This document shows, one piece after another, positions 1-5,634 of a stretch of DNA of 10,447 nucleotides (positions within the stretch are counted from its first letter, which is position 1; every line of letters starts with the position of its first letter). Under the pieces are notes generated by a model. The model searched no databases, was not told the origin of the DNA, and worked only from the letters and a program-made list of their open reading frames with translations. The DNA is from CAZCJA01 sp964499015. Its GTDB lineage: Bacteria > Elusimicrobiota > Elusimicrobia > F11. The translations under genes were made by a program, and so were the position numbers. The DNA lies in contig CAZCJA010000075.1 of NCBI GenBank assembly GCA_964499015.1, positions 1 through 10,447 of the forward strand. Direction: 5' to 3'.

Positions 1-1080
1 GTTGACTGTGCGCAGACGTCGCCAGAGGTAAAGGGCAACAGCTAAAAAAATGATGTTCCCGAGCCATGCGCCCACAACGGGCGGAAGCACACGGACCGCC
101 AGGGCCTTTCCGAACTGGACAAAGCCCAGATAAAAAAGAGCGAGCGCTCCGGCCACTGCGACGCCCATCGCGCGGTTCCCTTTGCCGCTCATGCCGAGGG
201 GAACCCCCAGCAGGGTGACGATAAAACAAGAAAAGGGAAAGGCAATTTTCATCATGAGCTCCACTTCGAGCTTACGGACCGGAACTCCCAAGGATGATAA
301 ACGGTCGATATGGTTTTTGAGCCCTCTGAAATTCATTTCCGCCGGCTGCGGTTCTTGAATCACAAAATCGGGAGGGCGTTCTTCAAAGCCAAAGCTTCGT
401 TCTTTGAACGATTCCTGCGTACCGATGTCGACGCCGTTGGATTTATATGTGCGCACCTCGCCATCGTAGAACGTCCAACCGTTGGGCGTCAGCTGAGCGC
501 TCAAGGCATCGATCTGCATGCCCAGACGCCCGCCGGAAAGCGTGTCAACGACGACTCGCTTCATCTCCGTGGTTTGGCTGTTGAATTGGCTGATGTTCCA
601 CATACGGCCTTGCGCGCCAGCAACGGTGAGAAAAAAAGACATGTTCGGTTGAAATTCGCCAATGCGGCGGATTTTCTCCCGATAAACGGTACGCGCGTGT
701 TTTGTCGTCGGTGGGATCACCGTCTCACCCAGGACAAATGCGGTGAGCGAAATTACCAGGCCCGCCATAAGGATGCCTCCGAGAAACTTTTCCGGCGCGA
801 TACCGCCGGCAAGGCCCGCGATATATTCTTTGGTGCGGACCAGTGTGCCGACGACAAAGAGAGTTCCCAAAAGGCATGCAATCGGCAAAATACTCATCGC
901 CTGGTAAGGGAGAGACGTCAACAAATAGCCGATAACCTGCGAAAGTTTGACGCCATCGGACAAAAACTGGTCCAAGCGGTCGAAAATTTGCGAAACAAGA
1001 ACCAGCAAACACAGTGCCGCCAGGGAAGCCAAAAACGGCACCAAAAATTTCTTCAAAATGTAGCGGTTAAGAAGGGTCAT
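1..1080 (-). CDS. lptG: LptG-like LPS export permease (YjgP/YjgQ family), 3'-truncated by window edge
   Basis: This is an inner-membrane permease subunit of the Lpt lipopolysaccharide exporter. With LptF and the ATPase LptB it would extract LPS from the inner membrane and hand it to LptC/LptA. I translated 360 codons from the ATG at 1080 to the left edge without a stop, so the gene is nearly complete (family about 350-370 aa). The layout is that of the family: two N-terminal membrane segments (about residues 12-32 and 50-82), a third at about 100-120 (FLGGILMAGLVISLTAFVLG), a soluble periplasmic beta-rich part (about 130-270), and three C-terminal segments (about 276-296, 304-325, 333-353) with the typical FPFSCFIVTLLGVPLGM. 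The start overlaps the upstream permease stop in an ATGA, so the two are probably translationally coupled; no strong separate Shine-Dalgarno is seen. The F-versus-G assignment rests on gene order and is less sure than the family. Confidence 0.9.
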   Translation of the reverse strand, partial: MTLLNRYILKKFLVPFLASLAALCLLVLVSQIFDRLDQFLSDGVKLSQVIGYLLTSLPYQAMSILPIACLLGTLFVVGTLVRTKEYIAGLAGGIAPEKFLGGILMAGLVISLTAFVLGETVIPPTTKHARTVYREKIRRIGEFQPNMSFFLTVAGAQGRMWNISQFNSQTTEMKRVVVDTLSGGRLGMQIDALSAQLTPNGWTFYDGEVRTYKSNGVDIGTQESFKERSFGFEERPPDFVIQEPQPAEMNFRGLKNHIDRLSSLGVPVRKLEVELMMKIAFPFSCFIVTLLGVPLGMSGKGNRAMGVAVAGALALFYLGFVQFGKALAVRVLPPVVGAWLGNIIFLAVALYLWRRLRTVN

Positions 1081-2162
1081 TGTTTAATCATCCGCGAGAT
1101 CAGCCAGCCACCGATAATAAGGCAAATGACATTGCCCACCCACAACGCCGCATCCGGCGGCAAAATTCCTTTTTCGGCGATGGTCAGTCCGCCGATAAGC
1201 AGGAAGTAGTAAAGAAAAATAACGACAATCGAAACGCCAAAGCCAAAGGTTTTGCCGCCGCGCTTCAGAACCACCGCCAATGGCATGCCCACCAAGAGCA
1301 GGGCGATCGGCGCGAAGGCCATCGCGTAGCGCAGGCTGTTTTCCGCAAGCAATGTGCTCACGGGATGGCCGCTTTTACGCATTTCGTCGACCAACTTTTT
1401 TAATTCTTTGGAGGTGAAGTTGCGATAGCGCGTGCTGACGTTTTCCTTGTCTGATTTGAGCGGAATCGATATTTGATACGTCCCAAAGGCCGCATGAAGA
1501 ATGTTTTTTGGATTATTGGGATCGTAACGCTGCAGCTGTCCGTCAGTGAGCGTCATTTTGAAATAGTCTTCGGTTGCGTTAATGGAACCGGTTTGGGCGA
1601 AGACGCGGTCGGTCGGCCGTCCGTCCGGCGCTGTTTGATACAGGAACACGTGGCGCAGCGTTTTTGAATCCGGATCGACGGAGTCGGCAAAAAGTTTGAT
1701 GTCGCGTATGGGGAAAAATTTGCGGGGCTCGATATTAATCAATGGGTCCGCGCGCATGATTTGCTCATAAATGGTGCGGAAAGCGCGGTTGGCATAAGGT
1801 GCAATCGAGGTGTTAAAGGGCACCATGATAATGCTGAGGGCCAGCGTAAACACCACGGGCAACCACAGAACGGTAAGGAGCGATAAGCCGCCGGCGCGCA
1901 CGGCGGTAAGTTCATTCTCTTCAGAAAGACGTCCAAAAGTCATAAGAGAAGCCATTAACACGGCCATAGGCAAACTTAAGGGAAGTATGGTGGGCAAGAA
2001 AAGCAGCAGCAATTTGCCGATTAGCCAGGCATTGACCCCTTTGTTGAAAACCATGTCGATCAAGTCAAAAAAGCGGTCAAGCAGCAATACAAAGACGAAT
2101 AGAACGGCTCCAAAAACGAAGGAAGGCAAAAACTGCCTGAAAAAGTAGAGCGAAAGCGTCAT
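1077..2162 (-). CDS. lptF: LptF-like LPS export permease (YjgP/YjgQ family)
   Basis: Inner-membrane partner of the downstream permease in the LptB2FG LPS extractor. The protein is 361 aa, the family's usual length. Membrane segments are seen at about residues 8-30, 46-76 and 95-117, a periplasmic beta-jellyroll-like part at about 120-270, and three C-terminal segments at about 275-298, 306-326 and 338-356. The cytoplasmic-loop motif FGRLSEENELTAVRAGG (residues 76-92) is the family hallmark thought to contact the ATPase, and APIALLLVGMPLAVVLKRGG (284-303) is the conserved C-terminal signature. I chose ATG 2162 (MTLSLYFFRQF) because the first membrane helix starts right after it, as in homologues. 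The frame stays open up to 2408, but that extension would run antisense into the PorV-like gene and adds a non-homologous basic stretch. No clear Shine-Dalgarno precedes the start. It is the first gene of a minus-strand unit diverging from the T9SS cluster. Confidence 0.92.
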   Translation of the reverse strand: MTLSLYFFRQFLPSFVFGAVLFVFVLLLDRFFDLIDMVFNKGVNAWLIGKLLLLFLPTILPLSLPMAVLMASLMTFGRLSEENELTAVRAGGLSLLTVLWLPVVFTLALSIIMVPFNTSIAPYANRAFRTIYEQIMRADPLINIEPRKFFPIRDIKLFADSVDPDSKTLRHVFLYQTAPDGRPTDRVFAQTGSINATEDYFKMTLTDGQLQRYDPNNPKNILHAAFGTYQISIPLKSDKENVSTRYRNFTSKELKKLVDEMRKSGHPVSTLLAENSLRYAMAFAPIALLLVGMPLAVVLKRGGKTFGFGVSIVVIFLYYFLLIGGLTIAEKGILPPDAALWVGNVICLIIGGWLISRMIKQ

Positions 2163-2265
2163 AAGCGGACAGAATTCTAGCTTTTCCCGACGGCAAATCC
2201 TTCTCTGAATCTTAAACCCGCCTACATGAAACCTTAAGGGAGTACCCGTTACAATATGTTTACGT
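2163..2265. promoter_or_regulatory. Divergent intergenic region between lptF and the PorV-like gene
   Basis: These 103 bases separate two divergent start codons and must hold the upstream signals for both directions, unless promoters lie inside the genes. On the plus strand TACAAT (2250-2255) is a fair -10 hexamer, but the -35 candidates about 17 bases upstream (TGAAAC at 2227-2232) are weak. A transcript started from this -10 would begin only about 4 bases before the ATG at 2266. CCTTAAGG (2232-2239) and AGAATTCT (2171-2178) are perfect 8-base palindromes; either could be an operator or chance. AAGGGAG (2236-2242) resembles a Shine-Dalgarno but lies 23 bases before the ATG. I see no convincing minus-strand promoter. 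Calling this a promoter region is an inference from gene layout. Confidence 0.4.
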
Positions 2266-3243
2266 ATGAAGATTGCAGCCCTCTCTCTTCTCTTCATTTT
2301 TCCCGCGATCTGCGCGGCCGGCACAACCACCGAGCTGCCGCTTTTAGAAACCCCAAACGCCCGTCCGTCGGCTTTGGGCGAAGCCTTCTCCGCAATGAGC
2401 AACGACATTTCTGGCCTGACCTACAACCCCGGCTCATTGGCCACCTTGGAGAACAGTCACGCCTCGTTCATGTATCAACAAGGCATTGCCGAAGATTCAT
2501 TCGGACAATTGATGTTGGGAGCACCTTCGAAGAACGGCGGTCTGGGACTGTCGATCGGCTATTACAACGCGGGGGACATCACTCTTTTTGACGGCACAAC
2601 GGAAAAAACGGTCAACGCTAAAACAGATCTTACGGCCACGCTCGGGCTTGCCCGCAATGTCGGCGATATGTCGATCGGCATTGCGGGCAAATATATTTCA
2701 TCGCAATTGATTGAAGCCAACAAGGCCACCGCCATGGCCATCGACGCCGGCCTGCAGATGGCCCTTTCGTCGAGCGTTCGTTTCGGAGCGGCGGTGCAAA
2801 ACATTGGCTCGAAGCTAAAATATGTCGAAGAGTCGTACGAATTGCCGCAAATTGCCCGTGCCGGCATGGCCTTTTCGCTTTTTCAGAAATCCTATCCCAC
2901 GACACTGGCCGTCGAAGCTCCTTACTATATTAATGACAGCGAACTGCGCATGGGCCTCGGGATCGAAACGATCGCGGGGCCTTTGGCTTTCCGGGCCGGC
3001 TACCGCATGGGCGACAGCTCGGCGGAAATGACCTTCGGCGCGGGCTTCATGCTCGGCAGCGTCAATTTGGATTACGCGTACGGGCTGGTTCAAGATTTCG
3101 AAGCCAGTCACCGGGTCAGCGTGGGCATGCGCTTCGGCCAAACGGTCGCACAAAAAAACGTCGAACCCCTTTCTTATAAATACCGCGAAATGATCACCAA
3201 AATCAGTCTTGATCCCAGCATAAGGAGAGCCATGTATGAATAA
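2266..3243 (+). CDS. porV: PorV/PorQ-family (UPF0164-type) outer-membrane beta-barrel protein
   Basis: This is a predicted outer-membrane barrel of 325 aa. The N-terminus MKIAALSLLFIFPAICAAG is a signal peptide, probably cut after the ICA or CAA region. The segment from about residue 31 (ARPSALGEAFSAMSNDISGL, then TYNPGSLATL) is the N-terminal signature of the PorV/PorQ/UPF0164 family, usually seen as 'aRa.aMG.AftA.adD..a...NPAgLa'. The remainder alternates aromatic and small residues with glycine turns, as expected for FadL-like barrel strands (for example GGLGLSIGYYNAGDITLF, SMSIGIAGKYIS-type strands). PorV binds SprA and T9SS cargo C-terminal domains and carries cargo to the surface, and the neighbours here (cargo with such a domain, then SprA) favour PorV over the related PorQ. 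It overlaps the next start by 8 bases, so the two are co-translated. It is shorter than Bacteroidota PorV (near 390 aa). The ATG at 2266 fits the signal peptide, but no Shine-Dalgarno lies close to it. Confidence 0.88.
   Translation: MKIAALSLLFIFPAICAAGTTTELPLLETPNARPSALGEAFSAMSNDISGLTYNPGSLATLENSHASFMYQQGIAEDSFGQLMLGAPSKNGGLGLSIGYYNAGDITLFDGTTEKTVNAKTDLTATLGLARNVGDMSIGIAGKYISSQLIEANKATAMAIDAGLQMALSSSVRFGAAVQNIGSKLKYVEESYELPQIARAGMAFSLFQKSYPTTLAVEAPYYINDSELRMGLGIETIAGPLAFRAGYRMGDSSAEMTFGAGFMLGSVNLDYAYGLVQDFEASHRVSVGMRFGQTVAQKNVEPLSYKYREMITKISLDPSIRRAMYE
3222..3229 (+). promoter_or_regulatory. Shine-Dalgarno site of the secreted repeat protein
   Basis: AAGGAGAG lies inside the last codons of the PorV-like gene, with AAGGAG ending 8 bases before the ATG at 3236. 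This is a strong, well-spaced ribosome binding site and fixes the start. It also argues against a typical Bacteroidota host, where such sites are usually absent. Confidence 0.8.
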
Positions 3244-5515
3244 TCTCAATCTTAAAAAACTGTTGTCACTGGTCGTTGTTTTGTTGACAACACTGAACTC
3301 TCCAGGACATGCGGTCGAATGGACAATGACCCGCATCGCCTCCGATTCGCCGACCACCCCAAACCGGATTAACACCGTCGTAGCGCTGGCCGCCGATAAC
3401 AGCGGCAATGTGTACATCGCCGACACGTACAAAACGACCAGCTACAGTAACTCCACCGTCTATAAAATCGATTCCACCGGCAAAATGACCCGCATTGCCT
3501 CCGATTCGCCGACCACCCCAAACCGCATTAATAGCGTGGTGGCCTTGTCCGTCGATACCGACGATAATCTTTTCATTGCAGACACGTACAAAACCACAAA
3601 CTACAGCAATTCTTCGGTGCACATGATCGATAAGACCGGCAAAATGACGCGCGTTGCCTCCGATTCCCCGACCACCCCGAACAGAATTGATGAAGTGGTC
3701 GCTCTGGCAAACGGCATAGAAAATAATCTTTATATCGCCGACACCTATAAAACCACGAACTACAGCAATTCGTCCGTCTATAAATTAGAGCGTAAAAAAT
3801 ACGAGCTCACCGTTAAAAGCGGCGAAGGGAGTGGCGCGTATCAAGAAGGTCAGTCCGTTAAAATTAAAACCGGCCCCACGTCAGCCAGCGGTGACGTCGG
3901 CTTCGGTGAAAAACTTGAGTTTTCTCATTGGACATCCGATGTTGAAGGCATTATCACCGATTCTTACGCAGCCGAAACAACGGTAAGCATGCCGGCCAAA
4001 GCCGCAACTGTATCGGCGATCTACAAAAAGCTTTATCAACTAACGGTTAACGACGGCACTGGCAGCGGCTTTTACGCCGCTAAAGCGTCTGTCACGATCT
4101 CCGGAATGGCGCCAACCATGCACCATAAATTCAAAATGTGGGAAATCGCCACGGACATCATGGTGATTGACCGGAACGCGGAAACCACCCAGCTCATCAT
4201 GCCCGCTAAACCGATCGAAATAAAAGCGGCTTACACGTTTGTTCAGCCCACGGTTCCCGCTGTCTTGGATACATCTTATATAGGCGCTGAATTGAACGGC
4301 GGTTTTCGCGGCTGGTATGTAAATGAGCCTGTCGCCGTTGCGGTTGACGACAAAGGCAATCTCTACATTGCCGATAAAAAACAATCCGCCTTGGGATCCC
4401 ATGCTCATCGGATTATGAAAATTGCGCCCGATAACACCGCCACCGAACTAAACGGCGGATTCCGCGGCTGGTATGTCAATGAACCGACGGCCTTGGCCGT
4501 CGATAAAAAGGGCAATCTTTATATTGCCGACAAGAGAAAGTCGGTACTGGGGTCACACGCGCACCGCATCTTGAAAGTGACGCCGGATAACGTCGCCACC
4601 GAGCTCAATGGCGGTTTCCGCGGCTGGTACACCAATGAACCCACCGCCTTGGCCGTCGACAAAGAAGGCAACCTTTATATCGCCGACAAGAAACAATCGG
4701 CACTGGGTTCGCACGCGCATCGCATCTTGAAAGTGACGCCGGATAACGTCGCCACCGAACTCAACGGCGGTTTCCGCGGCTGGTATGTGGCTGAACCCAC
4801 AGCGTTGGCCACGGACAAAGCGGGCTTCCTTTATATCACGGACAAAAAGCAGTCGGCGCTCGGCTCGCATGCGCATCGCTTGCTCAAAATTGCTCCCGAC
4901 AATCTGTCTGCGTTTGAACTAAACGGCGGCTATCGCGGCTGGTATTTGAACGGCCCGACCGCGATGGCGGTCAATGCCGACGGAGACATTTTTGTCGCCG
5001 ATATAAAACAATCCGCCATGGGCTCGCATGCGCATCGCGTGCTGCGTCTGGAAAAGCGCTACACGCTAACGGTCGTAAACGGATTGGGGAGCGGCTCTCA
5101 TAAGCAAGGCGCTGTTGTTACGATCAAAGCCGAAGAGCGTGAAGGCCAGCGGTTCATTGAATGGCGCTGGGACCACGACGGATTCCAGAGCGCACCGATC
5201 GCCGATGCAAAAGCAATGGAAACGACGGTTGTCATGCAAAACTACAATATGACCCTGGTAGCGACCTATACCGACGCGCCGGCGCGCGATTACCGTCCGG
5301 ATGCGCGCGATAAGTTTGTGAACGTGGCAAAAGACGAGCTGACGATCCCGCAGACACTGGATACATCATTCGCCGCCTCGAAGGTGTACAACACGCGTGG
5401 AGAACTCGTAACGAGATTCGAAGGCAATAAGCTGGACACGCGCGGCATGAGCGCCGGCATGTACATCCTGGAATTGCCGAACGGTCAACGCAAAAAGTTC
5501 GTGGTTGTGCGTTAA
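3236..5515 (+). CDS. Secreted beta-propeller repeat protein with InlB-B-like domains and a T9SS type A-like sorting domain
   Basis: A 759-aa predicted T9SS cargo with no named homologue that I recognise. Domain order: signal peptide at residues 1-26 (cut likely after PGHA); three 53-residue repeats (31-185) sharing TRIASDSPTTPNRI and YIADTYKTTNYSNSSV; two divergent InlB-B-repeat-like domains (188-265, 266-335; 'YxLTVnxGxGSG...' opening, 'MPAKxxxxxAxY' ending); five 52-53-residue NHL-like repeats (352-606) sharing ELNGGFRGWY and LGSHAHR; a third InlB-B-like domain (607-680); and a C-terminal sorting-like domain (701-759). The repeats carry the NHL blade core 'ALAVDKxGNLYIADK', so they should fold as propeller blades, a fold used for binding sugars, proteins or as scaffold. 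No catalytic motif is visible. The C-terminus KVYNTRGELVTRF...LSAGMYILEL-like...KKFVVVR matches the type A T9SS signal, which would be recognised by PorV and removed or linked at the surface. Its ATG overlaps the PorV-like stop by 8 bases and SprA follows, so secretion through the adjacent channel is likely. The ligand is unknown. Confidence 0.88.
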   Translation: MNNLNLKKLLSLVVVLLTTLNSPGHAVEWTMTRIASDSPTTPNRINTVVALAADNSGNVYIADTYKTTSYSNSTVYKIDSTGKMTRIASDSPTTPNRINSVVALSVDTDDNLFIADTYKTTNYSNSSVHMIDKTGKMTRVASDSPTTPNRIDEVVALANGIENNLYIADTYKTTNYSNSSVYKLERKKYELTVKSGEGSGAYQEGQSVKIKTGPTSASGDVGFGEKLEFSHWTSDVEGIITDSYAAETTVSMPAKAATVSAIYKKLYQLTVNDGTGSGFYAAKASVTISGMAPTMHHKFKMWEIATDIMVIDRNAETTQLIMPAKPIEIKAAYTFVQPTVPAVLDTSYIGAELNGGFRGWYVNEPVAVAVDDKGNLYIADKKQSALGSHAHRIMKIAPDNTATELNGGFRGWYVNEPTALAVDKKGNLYIADKRKSVLGSHAHRILKVTPDNVATELNGGFRGWYTNEPTALAVDKEGNLYIADKKQSALGSHAHRILKVTPDNVATELNGGFRGWYVAEPTALATDKAGFLYITDKKQSALGSHAHRLLKIAPDNLSAFELNGGYRGWYLNGPTAMAVNADGDIFVADIKQSAMGSHAHRVLRLEKRYTLTVVNGLGSGSHKQGAVVTIKAEEREGQRFIEWRWDHDGFQSAPIADAKAMETTVVMQNYNMTLVATYTDAPARDYRPDARDKFVNVAKDELTIPQTLDTSFAASKVYNTRGELVTRFEGNKLDTRGMSAGMYILELPNGQRKKFVVVR
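3326..3790 (+). repeat. Three-copy 159-base coding repeat (array A, propeller-like blades)
   Basis: Copies start at 3326, 3485 and 3644; the first two are exactly 159 bases (53 codons) and the third loses its final 'TGK' linker. Each encodes TRIASDSPTTPNRI, a variable 'VVAL...' strand, then NLYIADTYKTTNYSNSSVYK. Peptides are nearly invariant, while the DNA differs at many third positions (for example CGCATC, CGCATT and CGCGTT in the first motif). This points to selection on the protein rather than very recent copying. Confidence 0.92.
4289..5053 (+). repeat. Five-copy 156-159-base coding repeat (array B, NHL-like blades)
   Basis: Copies start at 4289, 4445, 4601, 4757 and 4916: three spacings of 156 bases, then one of 159. 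Each encodes ELNGGFRGWY, an NHL-type core 'EPTALAVDKxGNLYIAD' and then KKQSALGSHAHRILK. A 38-base stretch at 4565-4602 is repeated without mismatch at 4721-4758, exactly 156 bases on, suggesting that the middle copies were duplicated or homogenised recently. The fifth copy is the most diverged (GGYRGWYLNGP, IKQSAMGSHAHR) and carries one extra codon before it. Confidence 0.93.
5336..5512 (+). other. T9SS type A-like C-terminal sorting domain of the secreted protein
   Basis: These are the last 59 residues (701-759) of the repeat protein. The pattern 'V-Y-N-x-x-G-x-L-V-x-x-F', then 'L-D-x-x-G-M-S-A-G-M-Y-I-L-E-L', then 'K-K-F-V-V-V-R' at the extreme C-terminus is the known layout of type A T9SS signals, which form a small beta-sandwich bound by PorV. 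The match is by eye; a TIGR04183-type profile would settle it. Confidence 0.8.
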
Positions 5516-5577
5516 CTATTGGGATAGGGAAAACAGGACTTTTTCGAACAAAACGGTAGTGAGCTTGAAATTTAAAT

Positions 5578-5596
5578 CGCCTTGAAAATTAAGGCG
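5578..5596 (+). terminator. Short hairpin, weak intrinsic terminator or mRNA-processing candidate
   Basis: CGCCTT (5578-5583) pairs with AAGGCG (5591-5596), and the stem can be extended by a G-T wobble and an A-T pair to 8 pairs around an AAA loop. Only three T residues follow before the run is broken (TTTGATGATA), so termination would be weak at best. It could attenuate rather than stop transcription into the SprA-like gene. Confidence 0.3.
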
Positions 5597-5620
5597 TTTG
5601 ATGATACCCTCGAAATCAAC

Positions 5621-5625
5621 AGGGG
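5621..5625 (+). promoter_or_regulatory. Shine-Dalgarno site that supports a TTG start for the SprA-like gene
   Basis: AGGGG (5621-5625) lies 9 bases before TTG 5635. No ATG in this frame occurs between the upstream stop codons (TGA 5599 and TGA 5602) and the mature region, and the TTG reading gives a complete signal peptide. The site therefore decides the start. Confidence 0.65.
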
Positions 5626-5634
5626 TTCATCAAT

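Larger units (their letters stand above)
5516..5634 (+). other. Intergenic gap between the secreted protein and the SprA-like gene
   Basis: This 119-base gap is AT-richer than its neighbours. It holds a short hairpin (5578-5596), two direct TTGAAA copies (5565-5570 and 5582-5587), either of which could act as a -35 box but without a convincing -10 at the right distance, and the SprA ribosome binding site near its end. I see no open frame or RNA gene in it. Read-through from the upstream genes into the SprA-like gene seems likely. Confidence 0.5.

Noticed and set aside
310..1209. A 299-codon plus-strand open frame opposite the LptG-like gene
   Set aside because: Its translation is rich in Arg, His and Gln with no recognisable domain, and it lies antisense to two well-supported membrane permeases. 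It is a shadow frame.
2163..2408. N-terminal extension of the LptF-like gene to an ATG at 2408
   Set aside because: The extension is basic and non-homologous, runs antisense into the signal-peptide region of the PorV-like gene, and would put 82 residues before the first membrane helix, which homologues start with.
2256..2591. A 111-codon plus-strand frame from ATG 2256 with AAGGGAG 13 bases upstream
   Set aside because: It overlaps the PorV-like gene in another frame, has no signal peptide or known motif, and its spacing from the purine run is long.
2815..3432. A 205-codon minus-strand frame across the PorV-cargo junction
   Set aside because: It is antisense to two supported genes. Its apparent periodicity only mirrors the complementary strand.
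3326..5053. Regular repeats that could suggest a CRISPR or other DNA repeat array
   Set aside because: The periods (159 and 156 bases) are multiples of three, stay in the reading frame, conserve protein rather than DNA, and have no unique spacers.
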